Notes: generated by a model from the sequence alone, not told the origin. 64,000 bases of DNA from Aerococcus viridans (GCF_002083135.2 NZ_NBTM02000001.1:1550001-1614000); one strand, 5' to 3'; counted from the first letter of the stretch, positions 42,350 through 52,587 are shown. Made by a program: numbers and translations.

Positions 42350-44764
42350 ATGGCTTTTAATCATAAAGTAATTGAGAAGAAATGGCAAAAATATTGGGAC
42401 GAGAATAAAGAGTTTAAAACTTTAGAGGATTATTCAAAACCTAAATATTACGCACTAGACATGTTCCCTTACCCATCAGGGGCTGGACTACATGTAGGAC
42501 ATCCAGAAGGGTATACAGCAACAGATATCATGTCGCGTTACAAACGTGCACAAGGGTATAACGTCTTACACCCAATGGGATGGGATGCTTTTGGTTTGCC
42601 TGCTGAGCAATACGCCTTAGATACAGGGAATGACCCGGTTGATTTCACTGCGAAAAATATTGCCACATTCAAACGTCAAATCAAATCACTAGGATTTTCT
42701 TATGATTGGGACCGTGAAATCAATACAACCGATCCGAAATTTTATAAATGGACACAATGGATTTTCACTAAATTATATGAAAAAGGTTTAGCCTATGAAG
42801 ACGAAATTTTGGTTAACTGGTGTGAAGCTTTAGGTACAGTATTAGCCAATGAAGAAGTTATCGACGGTAAGTCTGAACGTGGTGGCTACCCAGTGGTTCG
42901 TAAACCAATGAAACAATGGGTATTACGGATTACTGCTTACGCTGACCGTTTATTAGAAGGTTTGGAAAATGTTGACTGGCCAAATTCAGTTGTTGAAATG
43001 CAACGTCACTGGATTGGTAAATCAGAAGGTGCGCAATTAACTTTCGATATTAAAGATCATGACTTAACTTTTGATGCCTTTACGACGCGTCCAGACACAA
43101 TTTACGGCTTAACTTTCGCTGTTTTAGCGCCTGAACATGACTTGGTGCGTCAAATCGTGACAGAAGCGCAACGTGAAGAAGTGGAAGCTTATTTACTTGC
43201 AGCTTCAATGAAATCTGACTTAGACCGTACAGATTTAGCCAAAGAAAAAACTGGGGTATTCACCGGTGCTTACGGTATCCACCCATTAACTGGTGAACCA
43301 TTTGAAATCTGGGTTGCAGACTATGTTTTAGCTTCATATGGTACGGGTGCTGTTATGGCGGTTCCTGCCCATGATAGCCGTGACTACGAATTCGCTAAAC
43401 AATTCAACCTACCCATTCGACCGGTAATTGAAGGTGGCGATGTTGCTGTTGAAGCATATACTGGAGACGGTCCTCACATTAATTCAGGTGAATTAAACGG
43501 TTTAGAAACTGCAGAAGCTACTGAAAAAGCGATTGAAATGTTAACAGCTTCAGGTCGCGGTGAACGTCAAACAACATACCGTTTACGTGACTGGGTCTTC
43601 TCTCGTCAACGTTACTGGGGTGAACCAATTCCAATTATCCATTGGGAAGATGGCACAACAACTGCAGTTCCAGAAGATGAGCTACCAGTTCGTTTACCAA
43701 AAACTGACAACATTAAACCATCAGGTACAGGTGAATCTCCATTAGCCAATATTGAAGAGTGGTTATATGTCACTGATCCTGAAACAGGTATGAAAGGCCG
43801 CCGTGAAACAAACACAATGCCACAATGGGCAGGTTCATCATGGTACTTCCTACGTTATATCGACCCTAAAAATTCAAATGAATTTGCTTCCAAAGAAGCT
43901 TTAGACTACTGGTACAATGTGGACTTGTATATAGGTGGGGCTGAGCATGCGGTATTGCATTTACTATATGCACGTTTTTGGAATATGTTCTTGTATGATT
44001 TAGGTGTAGTACCAAATGAAGAACCATTCCAAAAACTTTATAACCAAGGGATGATTCTTGGTGAAGGTAATGAGAAAATGTCTAAATCTAAAGGGAACGT
44101 TGTAAATCCTGACGATGTAGTCAACCAATACGGGGCAGATACCTTACGTCTATACGAAATGTTCATGGGTCCTCTAGATGCGTCAATCGCTTGGTCTGAG
44201 AATGGTCTTGAAGGTTCTCGTCGTTTCCTAGAACGTGTATGGCGTTTACTAGTTGATGAAAATGGCAAAATGCGTGACCGTATTACGACAATGAACACTG
44301 GTGAATTAGACAAAGTTTACCACCAAACTGTTCAAAAAGTTACGGAAGACTTTGACAACCTACACTTTAATACAGCCATTTCTCAAATGATGGTATTTGT
44401 AAATGAAGCCAATAAGGCTGAAAGCCTATACTATGAATACGTGAAAGGCTTTATTCAATTGATTGCTCCAATCGCGCCGCATTTAGCAGAAGAAATGTGG
44501 GTAATTGTTGGAAACGAACCTGGTATTTCATACGTAGACTGGCCAACATTTGATCCAGCGATGATCGTTGACGATGAAATCGAAATTGTTGTTCAAGTGA
44601 ATGGTAAAATCAAAGCGAAATTACAAGTGCCTAATGATAGTGCCAAAGAAGCATTGTTAGAAATTGCCCATGCAAACGAGAAAGTGCAAGAAGCAATTGC
44701 TGGTAAAACAATTCGCAAAGAAATCGTAGTACCAAACAAACTAGTCAATATTGTGGCAAATTAG
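42350..44764 (+). CDS. leuS: Leucyl-tRNA synthetase
   Basis: Class I synthetase. The HIGH motif appears as HVGH in [18 protein letters not shown], and KMSKS is in [16 protein letters not shown]. The CP1 editing domain (about 225-415) has the conserved TTRPDTIYG and [15 protein letters not shown]. Length 804 residues is normal for bacterial LeuRS. The frame is open from 42296, within the leader terminator; ATG 42350 follows AAAGGAGAG and encodes MAFNHK. Confidence 0.97.
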   Translation: MAFNHKVIEKKWQKYWDENKEFKTLEDYSKPKYYALDMFPYPSGAGLHVGHPEGYTATDIMSRYKRAQGYNVLHPMGWDAFGLPAEQYALDTGNDPVDFTAKNIATFKRQIKSLGFSYDWDREINTTDPKFYKWTQWIFTKLYEKGLAYEDEILVNWCEALGTVLANEEVIDGKSERGGYPVVRKPMKQWVLRITAYADRLLEGLENVDWPNSVVEMQRHWIGKSEGAQLTFDIKDHDLTFDAFTTRPDTIYGLTFAVLAPEHDLVRQIVTEAQREEVEAYLLAASMKSDLDRTDLAKEKTGVFTGAYGIHPLTGEPFEIWVADYVLASYGTGAVMAVPAHDSRDYEFAKQFNLPIRPVIEGGDVAVEAYTGDGPHINSGELNGLETAEATEKAIEMLTASGRGERQTTYRLRDWVFSRQRYWGEPIPIIHWEDGTTTAVPEDELPVRLPKTDNIKPSGTGESPLANIEEWLYVTDPETGMKGRRETNTMPQWAGSSWYFLRYIDPKNSNEFASKEALDYWYNVDLYIGGAEHAVLHLLYARFWNMFLYDLGVVPNEEPFQKLYNQGMILGEGNEKMSKSKGNVVNPDDVVNQYGADTLRLYEMFMGPLDASIAWSENGLEGSRRFLERVWRLLVDENGKMRDRITTMNTGELDKVYHQTVQKVTEDFDNLHFNTAISQMMVFVNEANKAESLYYEYVKGFIQLIAPIAPHLAEEMWVIVGNEPGISYVDWPTFDPAMIVDDEIEIVVQVNGKIKAKLQVPNDSAKEALLEIAHANEKVQEAIAGKTIRKEIVVPNKLVNIVAN

Positions 44765-44827
44765 TAGACATCATAGCTGTCTTGTGTATAGTATGGTTAG
44801 TTTTAATTAATGGGAGATGAATTTTAC

Positions 44828-45691
44828 ATGAAAAATATTTTAATTATTCACGATGCTTCTAGTTTCGGTAAATGTTCTACAACAGTGGCATTACCTATTC
44901 TATCAAGTATGCACCTGCAAGGAACTATTTTACCAACAGCCTTGTTGTCAACACATACGGGGCCTGGATTTGAAGGATTCACATTTCTAGATTTAACTGA
45001 TGAAATGGAAAAAATCGTGGATCATTGGCACTCATTTGACTTAAAATTTGATGCAGCATATGTAGGTTACTTAGGTAGCGTTCGCCAAATCAAGTTTTTA
45101 GAGAAAGAATTGCCAAAATTATTAAAAGATGATGCAAAATTCTATCTTGATCCTGTTATGGCTGACAATGGTAGCTTCTACTACGGTTTTGACGAAGAAT
45201 ATGCTAAAGAAATGTTGAATTTATGTGCGATGGCAGATGTGATTATGCCTAACCAAACAGAAGCGAGCTTCTTGTATGGTGTGGACTACACTGAAGGTAT
45301 CTGGCCACAAGAAAAAATTGACGAATTCTTAACATTAGTTCGTAAACAAACCAATGCTTCAGTTGTATTAACTGGTGCAGGATATGACGGTGAAAGTCAA
45401 ACTGGTGCTTACTACTTGGACGTAGAGACTGGTGAAAAAGGTTTAGCGACTGGACCATTTATCGGTGGTAAATTCCACGGTACTGGTGATATCTTCGGTT
45501 CAATCTTTGTTGGTGCATTAGCAAATGGTGCTTCTGTTAAAGTGGCTAGCCAATTAGCTGTGGACTACATTCCAAAAATTATCGAAAAATCATTAGATGA
45601 TCCAGATGTTATGATGAATGGTTTACAATTTGAACTATTCTTAGGCGACTTATCTAACTTCGTATCAAAATTAAAAGCTAACCAACAATAA
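44828..45691 (+). CDS. Pyridoxal/pyridoxamine kinase-like protein (PfkB/ribokinase superfamily)
   Basis: Ribokinase-fold vitamin kinase of 287 residues. The N-terminal IIHDASSFGKCSTTVALPIL, STHTGPGFEGF and the segment DPVMADNG match the PdxY/pyridoxamine-kinase group of lactic acid bacteria. The anion-hole region is GKFHGTGDIFGSIFVGAL with the catalytic Asp. It would phosphorylate B6 vitamers for salvage; a hydroxymethylpyrimidine kinase is an alternative but less likely. The ORF is open from 44810; ATG 44828 is spaced from GGGAG. Confidence 0.82.
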   Translation: MKNILIIHDASSFGKCSTTVALPILSSMHLQGTILPTALLSTHTGPGFEGFTFLDLTDEMEKIVDHWHSFDLKFDAAYVGYLGSVRQIKFLEKELPKLLKDDAKFYLDPVMADNGSFYYGFDEEYAKEMLNLCAMADVIMPNQTEASFLYGVDYTEGIWPQEKIDEFLTLVRKQTNASVVLTGAGYDGESQTGAYYLDVETGEKGLATGPFIGGKFHGTGDIFGSIFVGALANGASVKVASQLAVDYIPKIIEKSLDDPDVMMNGLQFELFLGDLSNFVSKLKANQQ

Positions 45692-45708
45692 CATTCAGAC
45701 AAATCATA

Positions 45709-45749
45709 AACTGGCAGTTGTGTAGACGACATAACTGTCAGTTTTTATT
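45709..45749 (+). terminator. Terminator after the pyridoxal kinase-like gene
   Basis: AACTGGCAGTT and AACTGTCAGTT pair (one mismatch), followed by TTTTATTT. Confidence 0.78.
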
Positions 45750-45915
45750 TGGAAAGTTTAATTTGTTGCGACTAAAGTTTTACTTATCATTACCTTTTAA
45801 ATTGAAGGTAGTCGAAGCTGTTAGTTGTTAGTAATATCGCATGCCACTATTGTTGGCGAGTTGGTGAATTCAACTTCAGATTTTCTGATATAATAGGCCT
45901 ACTATATAGTTGCCA

Positions 45916-45945
45916 AAAGGCCAAATTTTACAGCCTTTCTTTTAA
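45916..45945 (+). promoter_or_regulatory. Terminator-like hairpin in the murJ upstream region
   Basis: AAAGGC and GCCTTT flank an 11-base AT-rich loop and are followed by CTTTT. It lies between an upstream TATAAT (about 45890) and the promoter at 45975, so it may end or attenuate a transcript starting further up. The gap 45750-46084 otherwise holds nothing I recognise. Confidence 0.4.
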
Positions 45946-45974
45946 AATTTAAGGTCTTTTTAATCTGATGATGA

Positions 45975-46003
45975 TTGAAATGACGGTAGGTATTATATAA
46001 AAT
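45975..46003 (+). promoter_or_regulatory. Promoter of the MurJ-like gene
   Basis: TTGAAA, 17 bases, TAAAAT; about 80 bp before the start codon. Confidence 0.6.
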
Positions 46004-46084
46004 GAAAGCTAAGTATTTTTCAAAGATAAATAAATATAAAAAATTGAAATAAATCAAATTTATTGTATAAGGAGCTAAATAAAT

Positions 46085-47905
46085 ATGGGTATAGACGATC
46101 CGAATTTAAATCGGACTGATGAAGTGGAAGAAGTGATTCAACCTGAAGAAGTGGATCCACTTGATCTGCCACCTAGAAAACCAAGTGCCAGCGCACAAGA
46201 AAAAATGAATGCTGGGGCATCTTGGATGACCATTGCCTCAATGGTGTCACGGATCTTAGGGGTCCTTTACATCATGCCTTGGTACAAATGGATGGGTGAA
46301 CCGCACATCGCCAATGAAGCCAATTCCTTGTTCAATATTGGGTATAGTTACTACGCGATTTTCTTGTCCATTACAATCGCCGGGGTACCAGATTCAATCG
46401 CTAAACAAATGGCTTATTATAATGCACGAGGCTACTATAAAACAGCCAACCGCTTGTTCAAGGCGGGTCTAGCCTTGATGACGGTTACTGGTTTAGTAGG
46501 TGGTGTCCTACTTTGGACATTCGCACCCATTTTGGCCCAATCAACACCAGCCCGTGATTTCGATTCAGTAGTATTAGTTATTCGGTCCTTGGTGCCAGCT
46601 TTAGTTGTTCTACCAACAATTTCAGTTATCCGTGGTTACTTCCAAGGGCACCAAGATATGAAGCCATCCGCGATTTCACAAATTACTGAACAAATCTTAC
46701 GTGTCCTATACATGTTAGGGGCGGTTTACATCATCCGTGTGATCAATAACGGTGAAATGGTCAAAGCTGTAACTCACTCAACATTTGCGGCCTTCCTTGG
46801 GGCACTAGCAGCCTTAGCCACATTGGTATTCTTCTTTATGCGCTACCGCAAAGGTTACAATAAGGAAGAAGAATTGTACGCGGTTAAGGAAGAAACCTAC
46901 GTCTCTTCCAAAAATCTATTACTCGAAATCGTGATGATTGCTATTCCATTCATCGTTTCCGGTTCAGCAATCGAACTATCCCGTTTAGTCGATACCAACA
47001 CCTATATGCCGATAATGGAAAGGGTTTCTCATCTTTCACATGATCAATTAATCAATGAATACGCCATTTTCGGTGCCAACGCCAATAAACTCGTGACCAT
47101 CATCGTTTCCCTAGCGGTTGCCATCGGTTCGACATCCATCGCTGTTATTTCAGCTACCTATTCAGAAGAGAAAAGGGGTATCGAGGCCAAGCTGGCAAAT
47201 AAAGCACAGCCAAAACGTATTGACCGACATACCACACAAGATTTTCCAGAAACAAAAGGGTTAATCGGCCACAACTTGAAATTATTCTCCCTAGTCATGT
47301 TCCCATCTGCAATCGGGATGGCGGTTTTAGCTGAGCCCTTGTACGCGATCATCTTTACCCACGATCCACTAGGTACCTCACTATTACAATTATCAGCAGC
47401 AGTAGCTGTGACTATGGGGCTTTTTTCAGTATTGGTTGCCATGCTGCAAGCCATGTCCTTCTTTAAAGACGCTATTATGGGTATGTTACTTGGGGTAACA
47501 CTTAAATTGGTCCTACAAGCACCTTTCCTAGCGATGTTTAGCACTTCAGGTGCCTTATTAGCTACAGGAACAGCCTTTATCGGAATTGCTGTATTCTACT
47601 TGTGGCGCCTAAAAGTCCGTATCAACTTATCAGTAGTTGAAGTTCTAGGCCAAATCAAGGGCATTGCTTTGTTATCAGGTGCTATGGGTATTGCCACTTG
47701 GTTAGTCAACCAATTCTTACGACGCACTATCTTATCACCTGAAATATCACTTGTGCACCAAGTAGCTCAAATTGTGATTGTAGCTGGTGTTGGGGTAGCG
47801 GTTTATGTCATTGGTGGTTTACGCTTTAAACTATTAGATACACTACTTGGCGACAAGGCCAAAATGCTTCGTGCGAAATTAGGAATGGGCCGCTATGACA
47901 AATAA
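46085..47905 (+). CDS. MOP-family flippase, MurJ/YtgP-like (putative lipid II flippase)
   Basis: A 606-residue polytopic protein with about 14 transmembrane helices after a charged cytoplasmic N-tail of about 40 residues (acidic then basic). It belongs to the SpoVB/YtgP branch of polysaccharide exporters; in Bacillus YtgP is the MurJ lipid II flippase. Visible marks are SWMTIASMVSRILGVLY and GYSYYAIFLSITIAGVPDSI, plus PTISVIRGYFQGHQDM. Downstream is an RsuA-family gene overlapping by 11 bp, the same order as ytgP-ytzG in Bacillus. Function as lipid II flippase is inferred from that orthology. Confidence 0.88.
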   Translation: MGIDDPNLNRTDEVEEVIQPEEVDPLDLPPRKPSASAQEKMNAGASWMTIASMVSRILGVLYIMPWYKWMGEPHIANEANSLFNIGYSYYAIFLSITIAGVPDSIAKQMAYYNARGYYKTANRLFKAGLALMTVTGLVGGVLLWTFAPILAQSTPARDFDSVVLVIRSLVPALVVLPTISVIRGYFQGHQDMKPSAISQITEQILRVLYMLGAVYIIRVINNGEMVKAVTHSTFAAFLGALAALATLVFFFMRYRKGYNKEEELYAVKEETYVSSKNLLLEIVMIAIPFIVSGSAIELSRLVDTNTYMPIMERVSHLSHDQLINEYAIFGANANKLVTIIVSLAVAIGSTSIAVISATYSEEKRGIEAKLANKAQPKRIDRHTTQDFPETKGLIGHNLKLFSLVMFPSAIGMAVLAEPLYAIIFTHDPLGTSLLQLSAAVAVTMGLFSVLVAMLQAMSFFKDAIMGMLLGVTLKLVLQAPFLAMFSTSGALLATGTAFIGIAVFYLWRLKVRINLSVVEVLGQIKGIALLSGAMGIATWLVNQFLRRTILSPEISLVHQVAQIVIVAGVGVAVYVIGGLRFKLLDTLLGDKAKMLRAKLGMGRYDK

Positions 47906-48671
47906 AAAGGCAGGGAAGAACACCCAACGTTTAGATAAATTTGTCTCTAGCATGACTCCTTATAGCCGAAGTGACGTGAAGACCTTAATCAAAAAATCCG
48001 CTATTTATGTCAATGGTTCTGTAGCCAAGAAGCCCAATCACCCAGTCAATGTAACAGAGGACAAGGTGGAAGTGGATGGTCAAGTAATCGTCTATGAACC
48101 TTACGTTTATATCATGATGCACAAGCCAGACGGCGTTATATCCGCAACCGAGGACAACCGTTGGGAGACAGTGATTGACCTTTTACCAGAAGACTTGGTC
48201 TTAACCTACCAACCATTTCCAGTTGGACGCCTAGACAAGGACACAACAGGCCTGCTACTGATCACCAACGATGGCCAATTCAATCATGCCTTAATGGCCC
48301 CTAAGAAACACGTGGAAAAGGAATACGCTGTTCTTGTTGACGGTTTATTATCAGACAAGCATATTGACCAATTTGAAAAAGGCTTGGACATTGGCCAAGG
48401 TGAAAAAACAAAGCCAGCACAACTCTTCATCGACCAAGTAGACGAAGAAGCTGGCCAATCCATAGCCCGTGTGGTCATAGCAGAAGGCAAGTACCACCAA
48501 GTTAAGCGCATGTTCCATGCAGTTGATTGTGAAGTCGTTCAACTACACCGCCAACGCATTGGGCAATTGATACTACCGGATGCCCTAACAGAAGGTGAAT
48601 TCGTTCAAGTAGACTATCAAGATCTCTACGACGCCATCTTCGAAGGTAAAGCATTAAACATCACAGAATAA
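47895..48671 (+). CDS. RsuA-family ribosomal RNA pseudouridine synthase
   Basis: The N-terminal S4-type RNA-binding domain (about 12-70, RLDKFVSSM, SGSVAKKP-like) is followed by the catalytic domain with GRLDKDTTGLLLITNDG (catalytic Asp) and KYHQVKRMF. RsuA-type enzymes modify U516 of 16S rRNA in other bacteria; the exact site here is inferred. The ATG overlaps the end of the flippase gene by 11 bp, so translation is coupled. Confidence 0.9.
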   Translation: MTNKKAGKNTQRLDKFVSSMTPYSRSDVKTLIKKSAIYVNGSVAKKPNHPVNVTEDKVEVDGQVIVYEPYVYIMMHKPDGVISATEDNRWETVIDLLPEDLVLTYQPFPVGRLDKDTTGLLLITNDGQFNHALMAPKKHVEKEYAVLVDGLLSDKHIDQFEKGLDIGQGEKTKPAQLFIDQVDEEAGQSIARVVIAEGKYHQVKRMFHAVDCEVVQLHRQRIGQLILPDALTEGEFVQVDYQDLYDAIFEGKALNITE

Positions 48672-48680
48672 TCACTCAAG

Positions 48681-48707
48681 AAGCTAGGTCATGCACCTAG
48701 CTTTTTT
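48681..48707 (+). terminator. Terminator after the RsuA-family gene
   Basis: AAGCTAGGT-CATGC-ACCTAGCTT followed by T residues. Confidence 0.9.
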
Positions 48708-48845
48708 GATGGGGGTGAGTTCTTGTCTGCATATATCTGACTTCAAAAGTGCCTAGACTTAACTATCGAAACTTGCCGAATTATTTTTTAGCAGAAGGCT
48801 AACTACAAGCAGTCTATAAACTCAATACCTTTTTAACTTTGTACT

Positions 48846-48960
48846 ATCGTCGGGTTCACTAGATCATCTCAAGTCCACTTCAAAATAGTTTGCATCACAC
48901 TTTGTGTGATAAGACACTATTCTTCCAGTGTTGTTGAGCTGAGCAATCTAGCGCGCACGC
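48846..48960. repeat. Nested-hairpin repeat element, copy C1
   Basis: Outer arms CTAGATCATCTCA and TGAGCAATCTAG: entirely different sequence from the CTTTGGC-type arm of B1/C3 but still self-complementary. Middle arms AAATAGT and ACTATTC (one mismatch). Inner hairpin ATCACAC-TTT-GTGTGAT. Right end GCGCGCACGC is diverged. Confidence 0.8.
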
Positions 48961-48965
48961 TTTTT

Positions 48966-49080
48966 AGTCGGGTTCGAGTCTCCAGAAACAACTGCGTTTC
49001 AGATGAAGTTGTAGCTGACTGTATCATCTACTGCTTTCATCTTCCAACGGTTCCTTTCTCGGCGTCGACGCTCACACCCT
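48966..49080. repeat. Nested-hairpin repeat element, copy C2
   Basis: Related to B4. Outer arms GAGTCTCCAGAAA and TTTCTCGGCGTCGACGCTC. Middle arms GATGAA and TTCATC where B4 has GATTAGT/ACTAATC. Inner hairpin GTAGCTGA...TCATCTAC where B4 has GTAA...TTAC, so paired changes are compensated. Confidence 0.82.
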
Positions 49081-49084
49081 TTTT

Positions 49085-49199
49085 AGTTGGGTTCGCTTTG
49101 GCAGTCCGGTCTCCACTTCAGGAATATTTGCAGCAAGTAAACTTGCTACGGCATATTCCTTCCAGTGTTACCTGCCTGAGCGCCAAAGCTCGCACCCTT
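49085..49199. repeat. Nested-hairpin repeat element, copy C3
   Basis: Near twin of B1: outer arms CTTTGGC and GCCAAAG, middle arms GGAATAT and ATATTCC, inner hairpin AGCAAGT-AA-ACTTGCT. It ends 83 bp before the pepV start. Confidence 0.85.
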
Positions 49200-49282
49200 A
49201 CAATTTGTTAGTTGTATTATGTGAGTTATCGTCAAATCTGTGCTAAAATATAGATATGTATAAAATTCTAGGAGGATTCTAA

Positions 49283-50686
49283 ATGACAATTAATTGGCAA
49301 GAAGAAATCAACAATCGTAAAGATGACTTAATCAATGACTTATTTACATTATTAAGCGTAAACAGTGTGCGTGACGACAGTAAAGCAAGTGCAGAGGCAC
49401 CTGTTGGACCTGGCCCTAAAGAGGCATTAGAAACTTTCTTGAAGATTGCTGAACGCGATGGCTTCACAGCTAAAAACGTCGATAACCTTGCAGGTCATGC
49501 TGAATTCGGTACAGGCGATGAAACGCTTGGTGTTTTAGCCCACGTAGACGTTGTTCCAGTAGACGATAAATGGGATACTGATCCATTCAAACCCGAAATT
49601 ATCAACGACCGCATCTATGCCCGTGGTGCTTCAGACGATAAAGGTCCTTTAATGGCTGCCTACTACGGTTTGAAAGTCATCAAAGAATTAGGATTACCAG
49701 TTGAGAAACGTGTTCGTTTCATCGTTGGTACAGACGAAGAAAGCGAATGGCAAGGTGTCACACGCTACTTTGAAGTTGAAGATGAACCTGATTTTGGATT
49801 CTCACCAGACGCCGATTTCCCAATTATTAATGGGGAAAAAGGGATGTACTCAGCTAAGCTAATATTCGACCGTCGTTCTGAAAAATTACTTTCATTTGAA
49901 AGTGGTCTTCGTGAAAATATGGTACCGGGTGAAGCACATGCAGTTGTGACTGGATTGACCTCTGATGTCAACCAAATCGTTGCCGATTTCCAAGCAGCTA
50001 ATCCAGAAATCACAATCATTGTAAGTCCAGACGCTGATGCAACGGCAATTACTGTTGAAGGTAAAGGCGTTCACGCAATGAATCCAAGTGTTGGATATAA
50101 TGCGGCAACATATTTATCTAAATTATTATTACAATTAGACGATGATTTAGCCCAAGATGATCTATTGAAATTCTTAGGTGACCTATTACATTTAGACTTT
50201 AATGGTGAAAAATTAGGTATTGCCCATGAAGATGAAATTATGGGTAAAGTGACTGTAAACCCAGGTTTGGTTGGCGAAGAAGACGGCAAATTATACACTG
50301 TCTTAAATATTCGTGTACCACGTGGTAAAGAATATAGTGAAATTGATGCAACATTTGCGGCCCACGGAGAAACTTACCACTACAACTTTGTAGACGGTAC
50401 GAAAACCAATAAAGTACCGCATTACGTACCAGCAGATGATCCTTTGGTGCAAACTTTACTAGCTGTTTATGAAAATCAAACAGGCGAAAAAGGGCAAGAA
50501 CGTTCAATCGGTGGGGGAACCTATGGCCGTTTACTCAAACGTGGTGTAGCCTTTGGTGCATTATTCCCAGATTCAGTAGACACTATGCACCAAGCCAATG
50601 AATTCTTTGCGGTTCGTGACTTAATGAAATCAGCAGCTATCTACGCTGAAGCCATTTACGAATTGATTAAGCCAGAAAACACATAA
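49283..50686 (+). CDS. pepV: Dipeptidase PepV (M20 metallopeptidase)
   Basis: Cytoplasmic zinc dipeptidase that completes peptide breakdown in lactic acid bacteria. Metal-binding motifs are VLAHVDVVPVDDKWDTDPF (His, catalytic Asp), YARGASDDKGPLMA (bridging Asp), GTDEESEW (catalytic Glu and ligand) and a C-terminal SIGGGTYGR with a late His in DTMHQANEF. Length 467 residues matches PepV. Start has TAGGAGG eight bases upstream. Confidence 0.94.
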   Translation: MTINWQEEINNRKDDLINDLFTLLSVNSVRDDSKASAEAPVGPGPKEALETFLKIAERDGFTAKNVDNLAGHAEFGTGDETLGVLAHVDVVPVDDKWDTDPFKPEIINDRIYARGASDDKGPLMAAYYGLKVIKELGLPVEKRVRFIVGTDEESEWQGVTRYFEVEDEPDFGFSPDADFPIINGEKGMYSAKLIFDRRSEKLLSFESGLRENMVPGEAHAVVTGLTSDVNQIVADFQAANPEITIIVSPDADATAITVEGKGVHAMNPSVGYNAATYLSKLLLQLDDDLAQDDLLKFLGDLLHLDFNGEKLGIAHEDEIMGKVTVNPGLVGEEDGKLYTVLNIRVPRGKEYSEIDATFAAHGETYHYNFVDGTKTNKVPHYVPADDPLVQTLLAVYENQTGEKGQERSIGGGTYGRLLKRGVAFGALFPDSVDTMHQANEFFAVRDLMKSAAIYAEAIYELIKPENT

Positions 50687-50690
50687 GCCT

Positions 50691-51485
50691 ATGGTAGAAC
50701 GCTTAATTTCATCTGTTCAAAATCAACAGATTAAAGAATTAAAGAAACTTTTTACTCGTAAAGGCCGCAAAAAAGCAGGCCAGTATTTGCTTGAAGGGCC
50801 ACATCTTGTAGAGATGGCCATCAAGGCGGATGCAGAGATTCAAATGATTTACTACGTGCCTGAGAGTAGCCATCAAAATGTGATGCAAGTTCAAGCTTTA
50901 AAAGCTGATTTGCCGCTGACACAGGTAACGCCTGAGGTGGCGAAGGCACTAAGCCAGACAGATCACCACCAAGATATCTTCGCAGTAGCCAGCTTACCGC
51001 AAGCTAAGTCATTGGACATTGACCAATTATCAAAAGGATTACTGATTTTAGACCATGTGCAAGATCCTGGAAACCTAGGCACCTTAATCCGTACTGCGGA
51101 CGCCTTTGGTTACCGTGATGTCTTACTAGGGTCTGGAACAGTGGACTTGTATAATGACAAGGTACTTAGATCGATGCAAGGTAGCCATTTTGCCGTGAAT
51201 ACTTATGAGGTTGACTTAGTAGAAGTCATTCCACAATTACAAGAGGCTGGCTATTTTATTACAACAACAGAACTAAACAACCAAGCTCAAGCGAGCAACG
51301 CTTTTGACTTAAAAGCTAAAGGGAAATGGGCCTTGGTTATGGGAAATGAAGGAAATGGCGTGAGCCAGGCGACTAGTCAATTAGCGGATATGGCTTTATA
51401 TATCCCCATGTCTGGTTCAGCAGAATCCTTGAATGTAGCGGTTGCTGGTGCGATAGTCATGTATCAATTTCCTATCCATGACTAA
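50691..51485 (+). CDS. TrmH/SpoU-family RNA 2'-O-methyltransferase (YsgA-like)
   Basis: Knotted SPOUT methyltransferase of 264 residues. The N-terminal substrate-binding domain (about 1-100, SVQNQQIKELKKLFTRKGRK) precedes the catalytic domain with LDHVQDPGNLGTLIRTADAFG, shown split as LDHVQDPGNLG and TLIRTADAFG, then VMGNEGNGVS and IPMSGSAESLNVAVA. The RNA target is unknown (23S rRNA or tRNA). The gene starts 4 bp after pepV and lies upstream of pheST, as ysgA does in Bacillus. No clear ribosome site is visible; coupling to pepV is likely. Confidence 0.9.
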   Translation: MVERLISSVQNQQIKELKKLFTRKGRKKAGQYLLEGPHLVEMAIKADAEIQMIYYVPESSHQNVMQVQALKADLPLTQVTPEVAKALSQTDHHQDIFAVASLPQAKSLDIDQLSKGLLILDHVQDPGNLGTLIRTADAFGYRDVLLGSGTVDLYNDKVLRSMQGSHFAVNTYEVDLVEVIPQLQEAGYFITTTELNNQAQASNAFDLKAKGKWALVMGNEGNGVSQATSQLADMALYIPMSGSAESLNVAVAGAIVMYQFPIHD

Positions 51486-51602
51486 ATCATTTTCTTCTCA
51501 ATCGCAAGACATGACAGTATTTGCCGCAAGCCTTGCAATGAATTAAGTTAGCATGTAGAAATCAGTTGATGTATGGATTCGTTGGAAAAAAGGGTGATTA
51601 TC

Positions 51603-52229
51603 GTGACGGAACAAGAACATTATTTTTGGGAAGACGATTCAGAGTATATGCAGATTATAGCGGATATTAAGGATCATCCCTTCGTTACGGACTTGGCTTA
51701 TTTTAAGCAACATGTCCACGGCAATCGCTTAACCCACTCCTATCTAGTTTCTTATATGTCATATAAAGTAGCTAGGTCACTAGGATGGGATTACAAGGCC
51801 TGTGCGCGGGCGGGTTTATTGCATGATTTATTTTATTATGTGCCGGGTGAGGTTACTTTTTCTAAAGGATCTCACTTAAGGAACCATCCTAAAATTGCCT
51901 TAATGAATGCTCTTGTGGTGACGGATTTATCATCTGTTGAAGAAGATATCATTTTAAAACATATGTGGCTCGCAACCCCACATTTTCCTCGCTACAAAGA
52001 GTCCTATCTGGTCACTTTCGTGGATAAATATATTGCAACTGAAGATTTTGTAAAACCGAGTTTAGCCAACTTATCACAGAGACAAATAATGAAATCCTTT
52101 AGGAACTTCGTCGGTAAATTGGTTATTCCAGCGCTTGCTAGCACAAGTAGTAAAGATGTCTCTTTAGAAGAAAAAGAAGAATTAGTAGAAACGCAAGAGG
52201 AGATTGATCAAGATGGAAATTACCATTAA
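51603..52229 (+). CDS. HD-domain hydrolase
   Basis: About 208 residues with an HD phosphohydrolase fold: H in RLTHSYLVSYMSYKVA, the HD pair in ARAGLLHDLFYYV, and a later HPKIALMNA and HMWLATPH. The exact substrate is unknown. An ATG at 51573 is in frame, but GTG 51603 follows AAGGGTGAT. The last 15 residues are acidic and overlap the HxlR gene by 17 bp. Confidence 0.8.
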   Translation: MTEQEHYFWEDDSEYMQIIADIKDHPFVTDLAYFKQHVHGNRLTHSYLVSYMSYKVARSLGWDYKACARAGLLHDLFYYVPGEVTFSKGSHLRNHPKIALMNALVVTDLSSVEEDIILKHMWLATPHFPRYKESYLVTFVDKYIATEDFVKPSLANLSQRQIMKSFRNFVGKLVIPALASTSSKDVSLEEKEELVETQEEIDQDGNYH

Positions 52230-52557
52230 ACAACCAGACTTACCGGTAATGTGTGGCAAGATGGAACATGCTTGCAAAGTGATTGGTAAAAAATGGAACA
52301 GCTTAATTATTGAAGTATTGCTGGCAACACCTTTACGATTTGGTCAATTACGTGACTCAATCAACGGTATTTCTGATCGTGTTTTAATTGAACGCCTACG
52401 TGAGTTGACAGAAGAAGGTATCGTCCGAAAAGAAGAATCAGAATCAAACGGTCACAACATTACCGTTTATACATTGACTGAAAAAGGACAAGACCTACAA
52501 AAAATCTTCAACAATTTACATCTTTGGGCAGATGAATGGGTTGATCCAGCCGAATAA
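52213..52557 (+). CDS. HxlR-family transcriptional regulator
   Basis: Small winged-helix repressor/activator of 114 residues. The family pattern is complete: MCGKMEHACKVIGKKWNSLI, PLRFGQLRDSINGISDRVLI, ERLRELTEEGIVRK. Two Cys (about 11 and 17) flank the N-terminal helix; in some HxlR proteins such Cys sense aldehydes or oxidants. The start at 52213 is 10 bases from GAGGAG; a TTG at 52204 is too close. It overlaps the HD gene, so they may be one unit. Confidence 0.9.
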   Translation: MEITIKQPDLPVMCGKMEHACKVIGKKWNSLIIEVLLATPLRFGQLRDSINGISDRVLIERLRELTEEGIVRKEESESNGHNITVYTLTEKGQDLQKIFNNLHLWADEWVDPAE

Positions 52558-52559
52558 GG

Positions 52560-52587
52560 TTGACAAACCAAGTAAAATCGCTAAAAT
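52560..52587 (+). promoter_or_regulatory. Promoter of pheST
   Basis: Perfect TTGACA, 16 bases, TAAAAT, starting three bases after the HxlR stop. Confidence 0.65.

Noticed and set aside
48906-49211. ORF of 101 codons before pepV
   Set aside because: It spans repeat copies C1-C3, has no ribosome site and its composition reflects the inverted repeats.
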